64,000 nt of DNA from Pandoraea captiosa (GTDB lineage Bacteria > Pseudomonadota > Gammaproteobacteria > Burkholderiales > Burkholderiaceae), in contig NZ_CABPSQ010000009.1 of the NCBI RefSeq assembly GCF_902459775.1, positions 62,001 to 126,000 on the forward strand, in the 5' to 3' direction. Under the pieces are notes generated by a model. The model had not been told where the DNA came from, did no database searches, and saw only the letters and a list, made by a program, of their open reading frames with translations. Positions 26,198 through 34,609 of the stretch are shown here, in pieces; position 1 is the stretch's first letter, and the number at the start of each line of letters is the position of its first letter. A program made the position numbers and the translations under genes.

Positions 26198-27217
26198 ATG
26201 AGCACCATGGATCGCCGCCACTTCATCAAGGTCGTGGCCGCCACATCGGCCGCCGCCGCTACGGGGTTGTATCAGACGCAAGCCCACGCTGCCGAATTCA
26301 CCCTGAAGTTCGCCAATAACCTGCCCGTCAGCCATCCGATGAACATTCGCGCCAAGGAAATGGCGCAGAAGATCGCGGAGCAGTCGAAGGGCCGGGTCGA
26401 CTTCCAGATCTATCCGAACAACCAGCTCGGCTCCGACAGCGACATGCTGAGCCAGATCCGCTCGGGCGCCATCGACTTCTTCACGCTCTCGCCGCTGATT
26501 CTCGGCACGCTCGTGCCCGCCGCCCAGATCTCGGGTGTCGGCTTCGCGTTCAAGGACTACAGCCAGGTCTGGGCCGCCATGGACGGCGATCTCGGCAAGC
26601 ACGTGCGCGGGCAGATCGCGAAGACGTCGGTGTTTGCGTTCGACAAGATCTGGGAGAACGGTTACCGCCAGATCACCACGAGCAACCGCCCGATCAACTC
26701 CCCGACGGACCTCAAGGGCCTGAAGATTCGCGTGCCGACCAGTCCGTTGTGGACGTCGATGTTCAAGGCATTCGACTCGTCGCCGACGTCGATCAACTTC
26801 GCCGAAGTGTATTCGGCCTTGCAAACGCACATCGTCGAAGCGCAGGAAAACCCGCTCGCGCTGCTGACCACGGCCAAGCTCTACGAAGTGCAGAAGTACG
26901 TGTCGATGACGAACCACATGTGGGACGGCTTCTGGTTCCTCGCCAACAAGCAGAAGTGGGAAAAGCTGCCGAAGGACTTGCAGGACATCGTCACCGCCAA
27001 CGTGAACGCTGCGGCCGTGGCGCAACGTGAGGACGTGCGCAAGCTCAATGAAGGCGTCACCGCCGAGCTCAAGCAGAAGGGTCTCGTGTTCAACGCACCG
27101 AACAACGAGCAATTCCGCGACAAGCTGCGCGCGGCGGGCTTCTATGCCGAGTGGCACAAGAAGTTCGGCGACGAGGCATGGGCCATGTTGGAAAAGTACA
27201 CAGGGAAGCTCGCGTAA
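26198..27217 (+). CDS. TRAP transporter substrate-binding protein, DctP family
   Basis: A 339-residue periplasmic solute receptor for a carboxylate. The N-terminus MSTMDRRHFIKVVAATSAAAATG carries a twin-arginine motif (DRRHFIK), so Tat export is likely, with cleavage after the AHA near residue 31. The family body is recognised by LKFANNLPVSHPMNIRAKEMAQKI, IYPNNQLGSDSDMLSQIRSGAIDFF and GLKIRVPTSPLWTSMFKAF; the arginine in KIRVP is the usual carboxylate anchor. AGGAGA is 9 bases upstream of the start. The fused membrane component begins at the next base after its stop. Confidence 0.93.
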   Translation: MSTMDRRHFIKVVAATSAAAATGLYQTQAHAAEFTLKFANNLPVSHPMNIRAKEMAQKIAEQSKGRVDFQIYPNNQLGSDSDMLSQIRSGAIDFFTLSPLILGTLVPAAQISGVGFAFKDYSQVWAAMDGDLGKHVRGQIAKTSVFAFDKIWENGYRQITTSNRPINSPTDLKGLKIRVPTSPLWTSMFKAFDSSPTSINFAEVYSALQTHIVEAQENPLALLTTAKLYEVQKYVSMTNHMWDGFWFLANKQKWEKLPKDLQDIVTANVNAAAVAQREDVRKLNEGVTAELKQKGLVFNAPNNEQFRDKLRAAGFYAEWHKKFGDEAWAMLEKYTGKLA

Positions 27218-29095
27218 ATGGAAACGTTGACGATGACGGCCGAGCCGACGCACGCGCTCGCCCGCCTCTTCTGCCACGTCAACCGCGCGGTGATGAAAGT
27301 CACCGAAGCGGCTGCCGTGCTGCTGGTGGTGGCGGAGACTTTCATCCTGCTCGCGGGCGTGGTCTCGCGTTACGGGTTCGACAATCCGCTCACCTGGTCG
27401 GACGAGCTCGCGCAGATCCTCTTCATCTGGCTATCGATGCTCGGCGCCGTGCTTGCCCTCGACCGGGGCGAACACATGCGTCTGTCCGCCATCGTCAACA
27501 AACTCCCTGCGGCCTGGCGCGACTGGTTCCAGACCATGGCCGCGCTCACGGTGTGTGTGTTCGTCGCGCTCATCATCATGCCGGCCTACACGCATGCCAT
27601 CGAACAGATGGACATCACCACGCCCGCGCTCGAAGTGCCGGACGGGATACGCGCCGCCGCCCTGCCGGTGGGCGCGGCGTTGATGCTCATCGCGGCCATC
27701 TCGCGAATGGCGCGCTGCTCCAGCCTGCGTCAGTTCGGTCTGGGCGTGCTGTTCGTCGCGGCGCTTGGCGCAGCGCTCTGGCTCGGACGCCCCGCGCTCA
27801 TCGCCATGGGCAACTACAACCTGCTCATCTTCTTCGTGCTGATCGTGGGTGCATGTGTGGCGGGCGGCATTCCGATCGCCTTCGCCTTCGGCTCGGCAAC
27901 GCTCGGCTATCTGGCGCTGGTCACCGATGCGCCCCTGCAAATCGTGGTGAGCCGCATGGACGAGGGCATGTCCGGCCTCGTGCTGTTGTCGGTGCCGCTG
28001 TTCGTGCTGCTCGGCGCACTCATCGAAATGAGCGGGCTGGCACGCAGCCTGATCGAATTCATGGCCTCGCTGCTCGGCCACGTGCGTGGCGGCCTTCAGT
28101 ATGTGCTGCTCGGTGCAATGTTTCTCGTCTCGGGGATCTCCGGGTCGAAGGCAGCCGACATGGCGGCGGTCGCGCCTGCGCTCTTTCCTGAGATGCAGCG
28201 TCGCGGCTCGAAACAGGAAGACCTCGTCGCCCTGCTCTCGGCCACGGGCGCCATGACGGAGACGATCCCGCCGAGTCTCGTGCTCATCACCATCGGCGCC
28301 GTGTGCGGCGTGTCGATCACCGCGCTGTTCGTCGGTGGCCTGCTGCCGGCGGTGATCGCCACGCTCGCCATCGTCGTGGTGTGCTTCGCCCGCTCGCGCA
28401 AGGAAGCGCCGAATGCGGCGCGTCGTGCGCCGTGGGGCGTGATCGGCAAGACGTTCATCGTGGCGCTGCCCGCGCTCGCGCTGCCGGTCCTCATCCGCAC
28501 GGCCGTGATCGAAGGCGCGGCGACCGCCACGGAAGTCTCGACCATCGGCATTGCCTATACGATCGTCATCGGCCTGATCGTCCACGCCTTCAAGAAGCAC
28601 CTGAATTTCAAGCGTCTCTATCCGCTGCTCACCGAAACTGCGGCGCTTTCCGGGGCGATCCTGCTGATCATCGGCATGGCCACCGCCATGGCCTGGGCGC
28701 TCACGCAATCTGGCTTCTCCGCCAAACTGGTCGGCCTGATGCACGGTGTGCCGGGCGGACAAGTCGGCTTCCTGCTCATCTCGATGGTCGTGTTCATCGT
28801 GCTGGGCAGCGTGCTCGAAGGCATTCCGGCCATCGTGCTGTTCGGACCGCTGCTGTTCCCGGTCGCCCGCTCGCTCGGCATTCACGACGTGCATTACGCC
28901 ATGGTCGTGATCCTGTCGATGGGCATGGGCCTGTTCGCACCGCCGCTCGGCGTCGGCTTTTACGCTGCATGCGCCATTGGCAAGACATCGCCCGACAAGG
29001 TGTTCAACCGGATGTGGACCTACATGGGCGCGCTGCTCGTTGCCCTGCTCGTGGTGGTGTTCATCCCCTGGATCTCGATCGGTTTCCTGAAGTAA
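27218..29095 (+). CDS. TRAP transporter fused small and large membrane subunits (DctQM)
   Basis: A 625-residue inner-membrane protein. Residues 1 to about 180 are the DctQ four-helix part (VVSRYGFDNPLTWSDELAQILFIWLSMLGAV). Residues from about 195 onward are the DctM part with about 12 helices (GIPIAFAFGSATLGYLAL, VPLFVLLGALIEMSGL, GISGSKAADMAAVAPAL, TGAMTETIPPSLVLI, GMGLFAPPLGVGFYAACAIGK). It uses a sodium gradient with the DctP receptor upstream. The start ATG directly follows the dctP stop, so translation is coupled. Confidence 0.92.
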   Translation: METLTMTAEPTHALARLFCHVNRAVMKVTEAAAVLLVVAETFILLAGVVSRYGFDNPLTWSDELAQILFIWLSMLGAVLALDRGEHMRLSAIVNKLPAAWRDWFQTMAALTVCVFVALIIMPAYTHAIEQMDITTPALEVPDGIRAAALPVGAALMLIAAISRMARCSSLRQFGLGVLFVAALGAALWLGRPALIAMGNYNLLIFFVLIVGACVAGGIPIAFAFGSATLGYLALVTDAPLQIVVSRMDEGMSGLVLLSVPLFVLLGALIEMSGLARSLIEFMASLLGHVRGGLQYVLLGAMFLVSGISGSKAADMAAVAPALFPEMQRRGSKQEDLVALLSATGAMTETIPPSLVLITIGAVCGVSITALFVGGLLPAVIATLAIVVVCFARSRKEAPNAARRAPWGVIGKTFIVALPALALPVLIRTAVIEGAATATEVSTIGIAYTIVIGLIVHAFKKHLNFKRLYPLLTETAALSGAILLIIGMATAMAWALTQSGFSAKLVGLMHGVPGGQVGFLLISMVVFIVLGSVLEGIPAIVLFGPLLFPVARSLGIHDVHYAMVVILSMGMGLFAPPLGVGFYAACAIGKTSPDKVFNRMWTYMGALLVALLVVVFIPWISIGFLK

Positions 29096-29121
29096 GGCAA
29101 GTCACTTAGCGCTTTTCATCG

Positions 29122-29156
29122 ACGGGCTCCGCCGCACAGCGGGCGGCGGAGCCCGT
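29122..29156 (+). other. Long hairpin between DctQM and SDR genes
   Basis: ACGGGCTCCGCCG and CGGCGGAGCCCGT form a perfect 13-bp stem with a 9-base loop. No T run follows, so it is more likely an mRNA-stabilising or processing structure that separates levels of the transporter and the dehydrogenase than a full terminator. Confidence 0.6.
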
Positions 29157-29190
29157 GTTGTAGCTGTCAGTAAATTTAGGAGTCCATAGC

Positions 29191-29946
29191 ATGACTGAGA
29201 AGGTAGCAGTAGTCACGGGCGGCGGCATGGGCATTGGCGCCGCCATCTGCGAACGATTGGTGAAGGATGGCATGACCGTGGTGGTGGCCGACCTTAACGA
29301 AGGGGCGGCCACGGAGACGGCAGCAGCGATTACCGCATCGGGTGGCAAGGCCTGGGCGCTGGGCATGAACGTGGGCGAAGCGGCGTCGATTGCCGACGGC
29401 TTCGCGCAGGTCGCGAAACGGCACGGACGCTGCGACGTGCTCGTCAACAACGCCGGGATCGCCAAGACGTATCCGTTTCTCGACTACCCGCTCGATCACT
29501 GGCATCAGGTGATGAACGTGAACCTGACGGGCACGCTGCTGTGCGGCCAGCATGCGGCGCGTCTCATGCGCGAGCAGCGTTGGGGGCGCATCATCAATCT
29601 GGCGTCTGTGGCGGGCATTCTGGCGAGCGCCGGGCGCACGGCATACGGCACCTCGAAGGCGGCCGTGATCGGGTTGACGCGCCAGATGGCCATTGAACTC
29701 GCGCCGTTCGGCATCACGGCCAACGGGATCGCACCGGGTCCCATCGATACACCGCTCACGAAGGTGCTGCATTCGGACGTGTCGCGTCGCCACTACACGG
29801 AGACGACGCCGCTCGGACGCTACGGACAGCCCGGCGAGATTGCCGGCGCCGTGAGCTTTCTGGCGTCGGACGACGCGTCGTATGTGACCGGGCATATCCT
29901 GCCGGTCGATGGCGGCTTCGTCGCCGCCGGCATTCTGGAAATCTGA
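29191..29946 (+). CDS. Short-chain dehydrogenase/reductase
   Basis: A 251-residue SDR. Cofactor motif TGGGMGIGAA near residue 9, NNAGIA near residue 88, the catalytic Y-x-x-x-K in AYGTSKAA, and ANGIAPGPIDTPL plus the C-terminal DGGFVAAG. Acts on an unknown alcohol or ketone; a hydroxyacyl-CoA dehydrogenase role would fit the divergent thiolase and ligase. TAGGAG is about 9 bases upstream. It is 95 bp after the TRAP genes, past a strong hairpin. Confidence 0.9.
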   Translation: MTEKVAVVTGGGMGIGAAICERLVKDGMTVVVADLNEGAATETAAAITASGGKAWALGMNVGEAASIADGFAQVAKRHGRCDVLVNNAGIAKTYPFLDYPLDHWHQVMNVNLTGTLLCGQHAARLMREQRWGRIINLASVAGILASAGRTAYGTSKAAVIGLTRQMAIELAPFGITANGIAPGPIDTPLTKVLHSDVSRRHYTETTPLGRYGQPGEIAGAVSFLASDDASYVTGHILPVDGGFVAAGILEI

Positions 29947-29954
29947 CGGCGCAC

Positions 29955-29982
29955 GCCGACGGTATCTGCCGTCGGTCTCCTC
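29955..29982 (+). terminator. Weak hairpin after the SDR gene
   Basis: GCCGACGG and CCGTCGGT form an 8-bp stem with a 6-base loop and a poor T content after it (TCTCCTC). Possibly a terminator for the TRAP-SDR operon, which faces a convergent LysR gene. Confidence 0.35.
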
Positions 29983-30017
29983 ATCGGTCCGCGCTGCGCT
30001 TGCCTCTCCCCCAATGC

Positions 30018-30962
30018 CTATTGAAGACTGGTGTCCGGCAGGTCCGGCACCAGTCGCGCGCCCGGCGCACGCTGCATCTCGCGCCACACGCTGCGCGCAT
30101 TGTCTACGAACGTCGCAACGCACGGGTTGTGGTTATCCCGGCTCCATAGCAGCGCCACCTCGGCCACGGGCGCGTTCCTGAGCGGCTTGAACACGGCGTT
30201 GCCCGACGCGCTCGCGCTGCTCATGGACATCGGCACCATCGCCACGCCAAGCCCTTCACCCACGAGGTTGATGATCGTCTGCTGCAAGTTGGTTTCGAGC
30301 CGGATGTGCGGCGAAAAGCCAGAGCGCCGGCAGTGCGTGACGATCAGGTCGTAGACGAGCGGCGCAATCTCGCGCGGAATGCTCACGAACGACTCTTCGG
30401 CCAGTTGCGCCGCGTCGAGCACCCGCACCTTTGCCAGCGGATGCGTGCGGGGAATGACCGCCACCATCTCCTCGCGAAAGACCGTGGCCGTATCGAGACC
30501 GGTCAGGTCCTCCGGGCGATACATGATGCCGACGTCGGTCTGCCCGGCGCGCACGGACTCCGCGAGCAGATTGGGCAAGGTCTCCGCCAGTTTCATGTCG
30601 ACGCGCGAGTACGCGGCGGCATACGTGCGCGTGAGCGCCGGGAGAATGTTGTACGCCGAGGACATCATGAAGCCGACGGTGATCGCCCCGTCCTCTCCCC
30701 GACTCGCCGCCACCACGTTGCGACGCGCCCGATCGACCGAGTTGAGGATTTCGACGGCGTCCTGATAGAAGCGCGTACCGGCGCGCGTGAGCCGCACGCT
30801 GCGATTCGTCCGCTCGAACAACTGCACACCCAGCTCGGCCTCCATCAACGCGATCTGGCGTGACAGTGGCGGCTGCGAGATGTGCAATTGCTGGGCCGCA
30901 CGACCGAAGTGAAGCGTCTGGGCGAGGACCACGAAGTACTGGAAATGGCGCAACTCGATCAT
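30018..30962 (-). CDS. LysR-family transcriptional regulator
   Basis: A 314-residue LysR regulator of the CbnR/BenM-like group: HTH in MIELRHFQYFVVLAQTLHFGRAAQQLHISQPPLSRQI, then an effector domain with GFMMSSAYNILPALTR. The start is fixed by the family N-terminus; the longer frame upstream would cross the promoter. It is convergent with the TRAP-SDR operon and divergent from the sigma-54 activator. An inverted repeat with the LysR T-N11-A core sits 4 bp before its start codon. It is a candidate regulator of the catabolic operons to its left. Confidence 0.9.
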   Translation of the reverse strand: MIELRHFQYFVVLAQTLHFGRAAQQLHISQPPLSRQIALMEAELGVQLFERTNRSVRLTRAGTRFYQDAVEILNSVDRARRNVVAASRGEDGAITVGFMMSSAYNILPALTRTYAAAYSRVDMKLAETLPNLLAESVRAGQTDVGIMYRPEDLTGLDTATVFREEMVAVIPRTHPLAKVRVLDAAQLAEESFVSIPREIAPLVYDLIVTHCRRSGFSPHIRLETNLQQTIINLVGEGLGVAMVPMSMSSASASGNAVFKPLRNAPVAEVALLWSRDNHNPCVATFVDNARSVWREMQRAPGARLVPDLPDTSLQ

Positions 30963-30965
30963 TTG

Positions 30966-30980
30966 ATACCCCAAAGGTAT
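30966..30980 (-). promoter_or_regulatory. LysR-type box overlapping the LysR translation start region
   Basis: ATACC-CCAAA-GGTAT is a perfect 5-bp inverted repeat with T-N11-A. Its edge is 4 bp from the LysR start codon, a position suited to negative autoregulation and to control of the divergent sigma-54 gene. A second palindrome CAATATTG follows at 30992-30999. Confidence 0.5.
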
Positions 30981-31144
30981 TATTGGCGCATCAATATTGT
31001 ATTGGATGTTATGACTCGTCGGTCGTATCCTGCTTTGGCGGTTGGCCACCCGAGCCGGTCGCGACATAAAGAGACGTCAGGAATCGCCAGGCCACAAGCC
31101 ACCGACGGCGCCCCTTTCGTACCGATACGAGAAGGAGACAAGTC

Positions 31145-32413
31145 ATGCCCGCTCACCTTGCTGTAGCGCACGCCCCCGCTCGACCTGTCGGCCACGCCAG
31201 CCCCCTTGGCGTAGCCAAAGCCAATCCCCCGTTCAACAACATTGCCGCGCTTGCCGAGCGCATCGTACGTGTGCCACCGGTCGCCACCCCCACGGCGCAC
31301 CCGACCGCTCAGGCGCGTCAGTGTCGTCCCGACTACCTCGACATCGACGATCTTTGCGGCACCGACGCACGCATGCGCGATCTGCTCGCGCGCGGCAAGC
31401 GCTTCGTCGACCGGGGCTTGCCGGTGCTGATTCTCGGCGAAACGGGAACCGGCAAGGAATTCCTTGCGCGCGCGCTGCATGCTTATAGCGAACGGCGCGC
31501 GCAATCGTTCGTCGCGATCAACACCGCTTCGCTGCCGGAGCATCTCGTGGAGAGCGAGTTGTTCGGTTATCAGCGCGGTGCGTTTTCAGGCGCACTACCC
31601 GGCGGGATGAAAGGGAAGTTGCAGCAGGCCGATGGCGGCACGCTCTTCCTGGACGAAATCGGCGACATGCCGTTTGCCTTGCAGACGCGCCTGCTACGCG
31701 TGCTGTCGGAGCGCGAAGTGACACCGCTGGGGGCCAGCCAGCCGGTGCCGGTCGACGTGCAACTGATCTGCGCGACGCATCAGGATCTTACAGACGCCGT
31801 GGCACAGGGCACATTTCGTGAAGACCTCTACTACCGGATTGCCGTGGGCGTGTTGACGTTGCCCACGCTGCGCGAGCGTGACGACAAGACCGAGTTGATC
31901 GCGCGCATGCTGTGCGACGAGTGGGCCGGACTGTCCGTCGATCAGGCGCTCACGCGCGTGTCGCCCGAGGCCCTCTCGCGACTGCTCATGCACGCATGGC
32001 CGGGCAACCTGCGCCAGATGCGCGCGACGTTGCGTTATGCGTGTGCGGTGATGAGCGGCGAGACGCTGTGCGTGAGCGATTTGCCGCCGGAGTTTCTGCA
32101 GACGGGCGCGCCGCACGCAACACCTCTGCGTGTGGCGACGACCCTGCGTCGCGACGACGAGGTGCGGGAGAAGGAGACGACCTGTGCGACGCGCTTTCCT
32201 GCGCTGCACGCCGCCCCTCGCTTGCACGATGACCGCCAGGACTCGGAGCGCGAGCGCATTTTGCACGCCCTCGCACAACATCGATGGAACATTTCGGCAG
32301 CGGCGCGCACGCTCGGTTTCTGTCGCGCATCGCTGTACCGAAAGCTCAAGCAGTTGAGCATTCCGCACGTGCGCGATTGCGGCGAGGCACTGACGACGGC
32401 GCACTACGCCTGA
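31145..32413 (+). CDS. Sigma-54-dependent activator without a recognisable sensor domain
   Basis: A 422-residue enhancer-binding protein. The AAA+ core has Walker A GETGTGKE (98-105), the sigma-54 contact loop as GAFSGA (145-150) in place of the usual GAFTGA, Walker B TLFLDE (about 166-171) and the arginine-finger region FREDLYYR. A Fis-type HTH closes the protein (WNISAAARTLGFCRASLYRKLKQL). Typical members have a 150-300 residue receiver, GAF or PAS sensor; here only about 65 low-complexity residues rich in Ala and Pro precede the core. AAGGAGA is 8 bases upstream of the start. Target genes are not evident; no -24/-12 promoter was found nearby. Confidence 0.9.
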   Translation: MPAHLAVAHAPARPVGHASPLGVAKANPPFNNIAALAERIVRVPPVATPTAHPTAQARQCRPDYLDIDDLCGTDARMRDLLARGKRFVDRGLPVLILGETGTGKEFLARALHAYSERRAQSFVAINTASLPEHLVESELFGYQRGAFSGALPGGMKGKLQQADGGTLFLDEIGDMPFALQTRLLRVLSEREVTPLGASQPVPVDVQLICATHQDLTDAVAQGTFREDLYYRIAVGVLTLPTLRERDDKTELIARMLCDEWAGLSVDQALTRVSPEALSRLLMHAWPGNLRQMRATLRYACAVMSGETLCVSDLPPEFLQTGAPHATPLRVATTLRRDDEVREKETTCATRFPALHAAPRLHDDRQDSERERILHALAQHRWNISAAARTLGFCRASLYRKLKQLSIPHVRDCGEALTTAHYA

Positions 32414-32451
32414 CGCCACATCCCCCGCACCGGCGCACAAAAATGACGAGC

Positions 32452-32526
32452 AAAAAAAAGCGCGGCCAATGAGGCCGCGCCAAGGTTTGGAGACTTTTCA
32501 CTCAACGCAAAAGTCTACTTCTCGCG
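32452..32526 (-). ncRNA. Candidate small RNA with its own terminator
   Basis: On the minus strand a TATACT -10 box (32538-32533) would start an RNA near 32526. Two hairpins follow: AGACTTTT paired with AAAAGTCT (32516-32491, perfect 8 bp), then GCGCGGCC paired with GGCCGCGC (32480-32460) directly followed by eight T. This is the compact form of a 75-nt trans-acting RNA. There is no minus-strand gene upstream that would need the terminator. The -35 element is poor, so the start is uncertain. No known RNA family was recognised. Confidence 0.55.
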
Positions 32527-32539
32527 GAACGTAGTATAG

Positions 32540-33099
32540 GTCTGCCTCTCGGATTGATTGTCATCATTCGACGCAATGAATTATTCGGCGACTCGCAATA
32601 GTCCGTAAAACCCCATTAATAAAGCACTTTTTGGCACGCAGGAAATTCACTCGCGTGCAAACATCTCGGATTCGGCACATTGCGCGCGCACGTCGGTCAC
32701 CTGACAGCGACATGGCGGCGCAATGACACACCCCGGCACATCCCTCACGTTGCTATTCATATAGCAATAATCGACACCGTGTATCGGAACGTCTTGCGCC
32801 AAGGTACTGGCCGCTCGGAGCGATGCCCTCGTCGCATTGCCATTCACTCACCGTTTTTATGCCATGCGCGATGTGCGCGATGGGCGCGGCGGCCTCGTCC
32901 GTTGTGATTCGTCGGCGACGGAACCAAAACAAAACATGCATGTCGCGCGCAAAACGTGTGCTGGCAACGCTTCGCACGCGCTTTCGCTTGCAGAGCACAC
33001 TGTGTCCCGAGCGCAACAAACTTCGCTTGCAGGGTGATTTCTCACCTACGCTTAATCAAGCCAATCCCTTGCCAGACAATGCTTTACAACGCGCCGCGC
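32540..33099. other. Relatively AT-rich non-coding gap upstream of the porin
   Basis: About 560 bp with lower GC than the surroundings, for example around 32565-32640. Short open frames exist on both strands (a Cys-rich one near 32647-32760 on the minus strand) but none has a ribosome site or coding character. I see no repeat, insertion-sequence remnant or RNA structure that I can support here. Confidence 0.5.
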
Positions 33100-33145
33100 A
33101 GATTCTTTTCATATCTGAAATAGATTCTTGCGGATTCTGAAATAG
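33100..33145 (+). promoter_or_regulatory. Tandem direct repeats upstream of the porin, possible response-regulator sites
   Basis: Two overlapping 24-bp copies start at 33100 and 33122: AGATTCTT-N6-TCTGAAATAG in each, 18 of 24 positions identical. GATTCT occurs at 33101, 33123 and 33133, with a related TATCTG near 33112, so hexamers repeat about every 10-11 bp. This is the arrangement used by OmpR-type response regulators. They end 164 bp before the porin start. Closer to the gene are GTTCTGTTT twice (33240, 33255) and a possible leader hairpin ACACG/CGTGT (33264-33287). Confidence 0.45.
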
Positions 33146-33308
33146 GCGGGAGTCACATCGACTCATACACTGCCCCCTGTCAACAGAGCAGTGCCGATAG
33201 CTGTTCGGGTCCGCGAGTGACACATCGTCACCTCGACATGTTCTGTTTCGCCGCGTTCTGTTTACACGCGAATTCTGCGATTCGTGTCACGTTACTGGAG
33301 CTTAAACC

Positions 33309-34472
33309 ATGAAAAAAACTCTTCTTGCCGCGGCCGTTGTCGGCGCGTTCTCGATGACCGCGCACGCACAAAGCAGCGTCACCCTGTACGGCTTGATCGA
33401 CGCCGGCATCGCTTACACGAGCAACTCGACCAACACCGTTGGTGCTTCGGGTTCGAAGAACTTCCGTGCAACGAGCGGTCTGGTCAACGGCAGCCGTTGG
33501 GGCCTGAAGGGCTCGGAAGACCTGGGTGGCGGTAACAAGGCCATCTTCGTGCTGGAAAACGGTTTCTCGATCGCTAACGGCTCGTCGCTGCAAGGCAACC
33601 GCATGTTCGGTCGTCAAGCCTTCGTCGGCCTGCAGAACGATCGCTTCGGCGCTGTGACGATCGGCCGTCAGTACGACTCGCTGGTCGATTACCTCGCACC
33701 GCTGACCCTGAACGGTTCGTCGTTCGGCGGCACGATCGCTTCGCACCCGTATGACAACGACAACACGAACAACTCGTTCCGTGTGAACAACTCGGTCAAG
33801 TACTCGAGCGCCAACTACAACGGCCTGACCTTCGGCGGCCTGTATGGCTTCTCGAACAAGGCTGGCGACTTCGCCAACAACCGTGCGTTCAGCGCTGGCG
33901 TGAACTACGCCAACGGCCCGTTCACGGTCGCTGCTGCTTACTTGGAGCGCCAAGGCAATCCGGGTAACAACAACGCCACCGGCGCAGTCGATACGTCGGC
34001 CAGCGGTGACTCGGTGTTCCAGTCGTCGAAGCAACGCGTCTGGGGTATCGGTGGTAACTACGCCTTCGGCCCGGCAACGGTCGGCCTGGTGTACACCCAC
34101 ACCCAACTGCAAGGTCTGACGGGTCTGAACTACAACAGCACCGCTGTGTCGTTCGCCAACGACGGCCTGAAGTTCGACAACTTCGAAGTCAACGGTCGCT
34201 ACATGCTGACCCCGGCAGTCTCGCTGTCGGCCGCGTACGTGTACACGATGGCCAAGCAAGATTCGACGGACAAGAAGCCGAAGTTCCACACCGTTACGCT
34301 GCAAGCTGACTACCGTCTGTCGAAGCGCACCGATGTGTACCTGACGGGTTCGTACCAGCACATCTCCGACAACGAAGGCACGGGCCTGGCGGCTGGTGTC
34401 GGCGCTGCCGGCGGTATGTCGTCGACCAGCTCGCAAACCGTCGTCGGCACGGGTATCCGTCACCGCTTCTAA
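33309..34472 (+). CDS. Gram-negative porin (OpcP/OmpC-like trimeric general porin)
   Basis: A 387-residue outer-membrane porin. Signal peptide of 20 residues (MKKTLLAAAVVGAFSMTAHA), then QSSVTLYGLIDAGIAY, GSRWGLKGSEDLGGG, GRQAFVGLQNDRFGAVTIGRQYD (loop-3 region, usual PS00576-like style of burkholderial porins) and a C-terminal beta-signal ending in phenylalanine (GIRHRF). Codon use is more uniform than in its neighbours, as expected of a highly expressed gene. The start has ACTGGAG about 9 bases upstream. It stands alone with a long regulatory region in front and two hairpins behind. Confidence 0.94.
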   Translation: MKKTLLAAAVVGAFSMTAHAQSSVTLYGLIDAGIAYTSNSTNTVGASGSKNFRATSGLVNGSRWGLKGSEDLGGGNKAIFVLENGFSIANGSSLQGNRMFGRQAFVGLQNDRFGAVTIGRQYDSLVDYLAPLTLNGSSFGGTIASHPYDNDNTNNSFRVNNSVKYSSANYNGLTFGGLYGFSNKAGDFANNRAFSAGVNYANGPFTVAAAYLERQGNPGNNNATGAVDTSASGDSVFQSSKQRVWGIGGNYAFGPATVGLVYTHTQLQGLTGLNYNSTAVSFANDGLKFDNFEVNGRYMLTPAVSLSAAYVYTMAKQDSTDKKPKFHTVTLQADYRLSKRTDVYLTGSYQHISDNEGTGLAAGVGAAGGMSSTSSQTVVGTGIRHRF

Positions 34473-34519
34473 TCCAGGCGGCGTGAACACCGGAGATGTC
34501 TTCCGGTGTTCCTGACACG

Positions 34520-34551
34520 AAAATGGCAGCCTCGCGGCTGCCATTTTTTTT
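34520..34551 (+). terminator. Intrinsic terminator after the porin
   Basis: AAAATGGCAGCC and GGCTGCCATTTT form a long stem with a short loop, continued by an eight-T run. The matching A run upstream makes it usable on the minus strand too, where the amidotransferase gene ends. A second hairpin (AACACCGGA/TCCGGTGTT, about 34483-34511) precedes it. Confidence 0.9.
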
Positions 34552-34609
34552 GCGCTGGATTTCGAAGTGGCAGCGCATCCCCCGCGCGCCACCCATCACG
34601 TCGATAACG

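Noticed and set aside
27431-28894. A 487-codon minus-strand frame opposite the TRAP membrane gene
   Set aside because: Extremely rich in His, Asp, Arg and Glu, the reverse image of hydrophobic codons; no motifs.
32640-32665. Sigma-54 promoter (TTGGCACG) near 32650
   Set aside because: The -24 half is good but no GC dinucleotide stands at the right distance for the -12 half.
32647-32760. Small Cys-rich open frame on the minus strand (37 codons from an internal ATG)
   Set aside because: No ribosome site, no homology signal and low-GC surroundings without coding bias.
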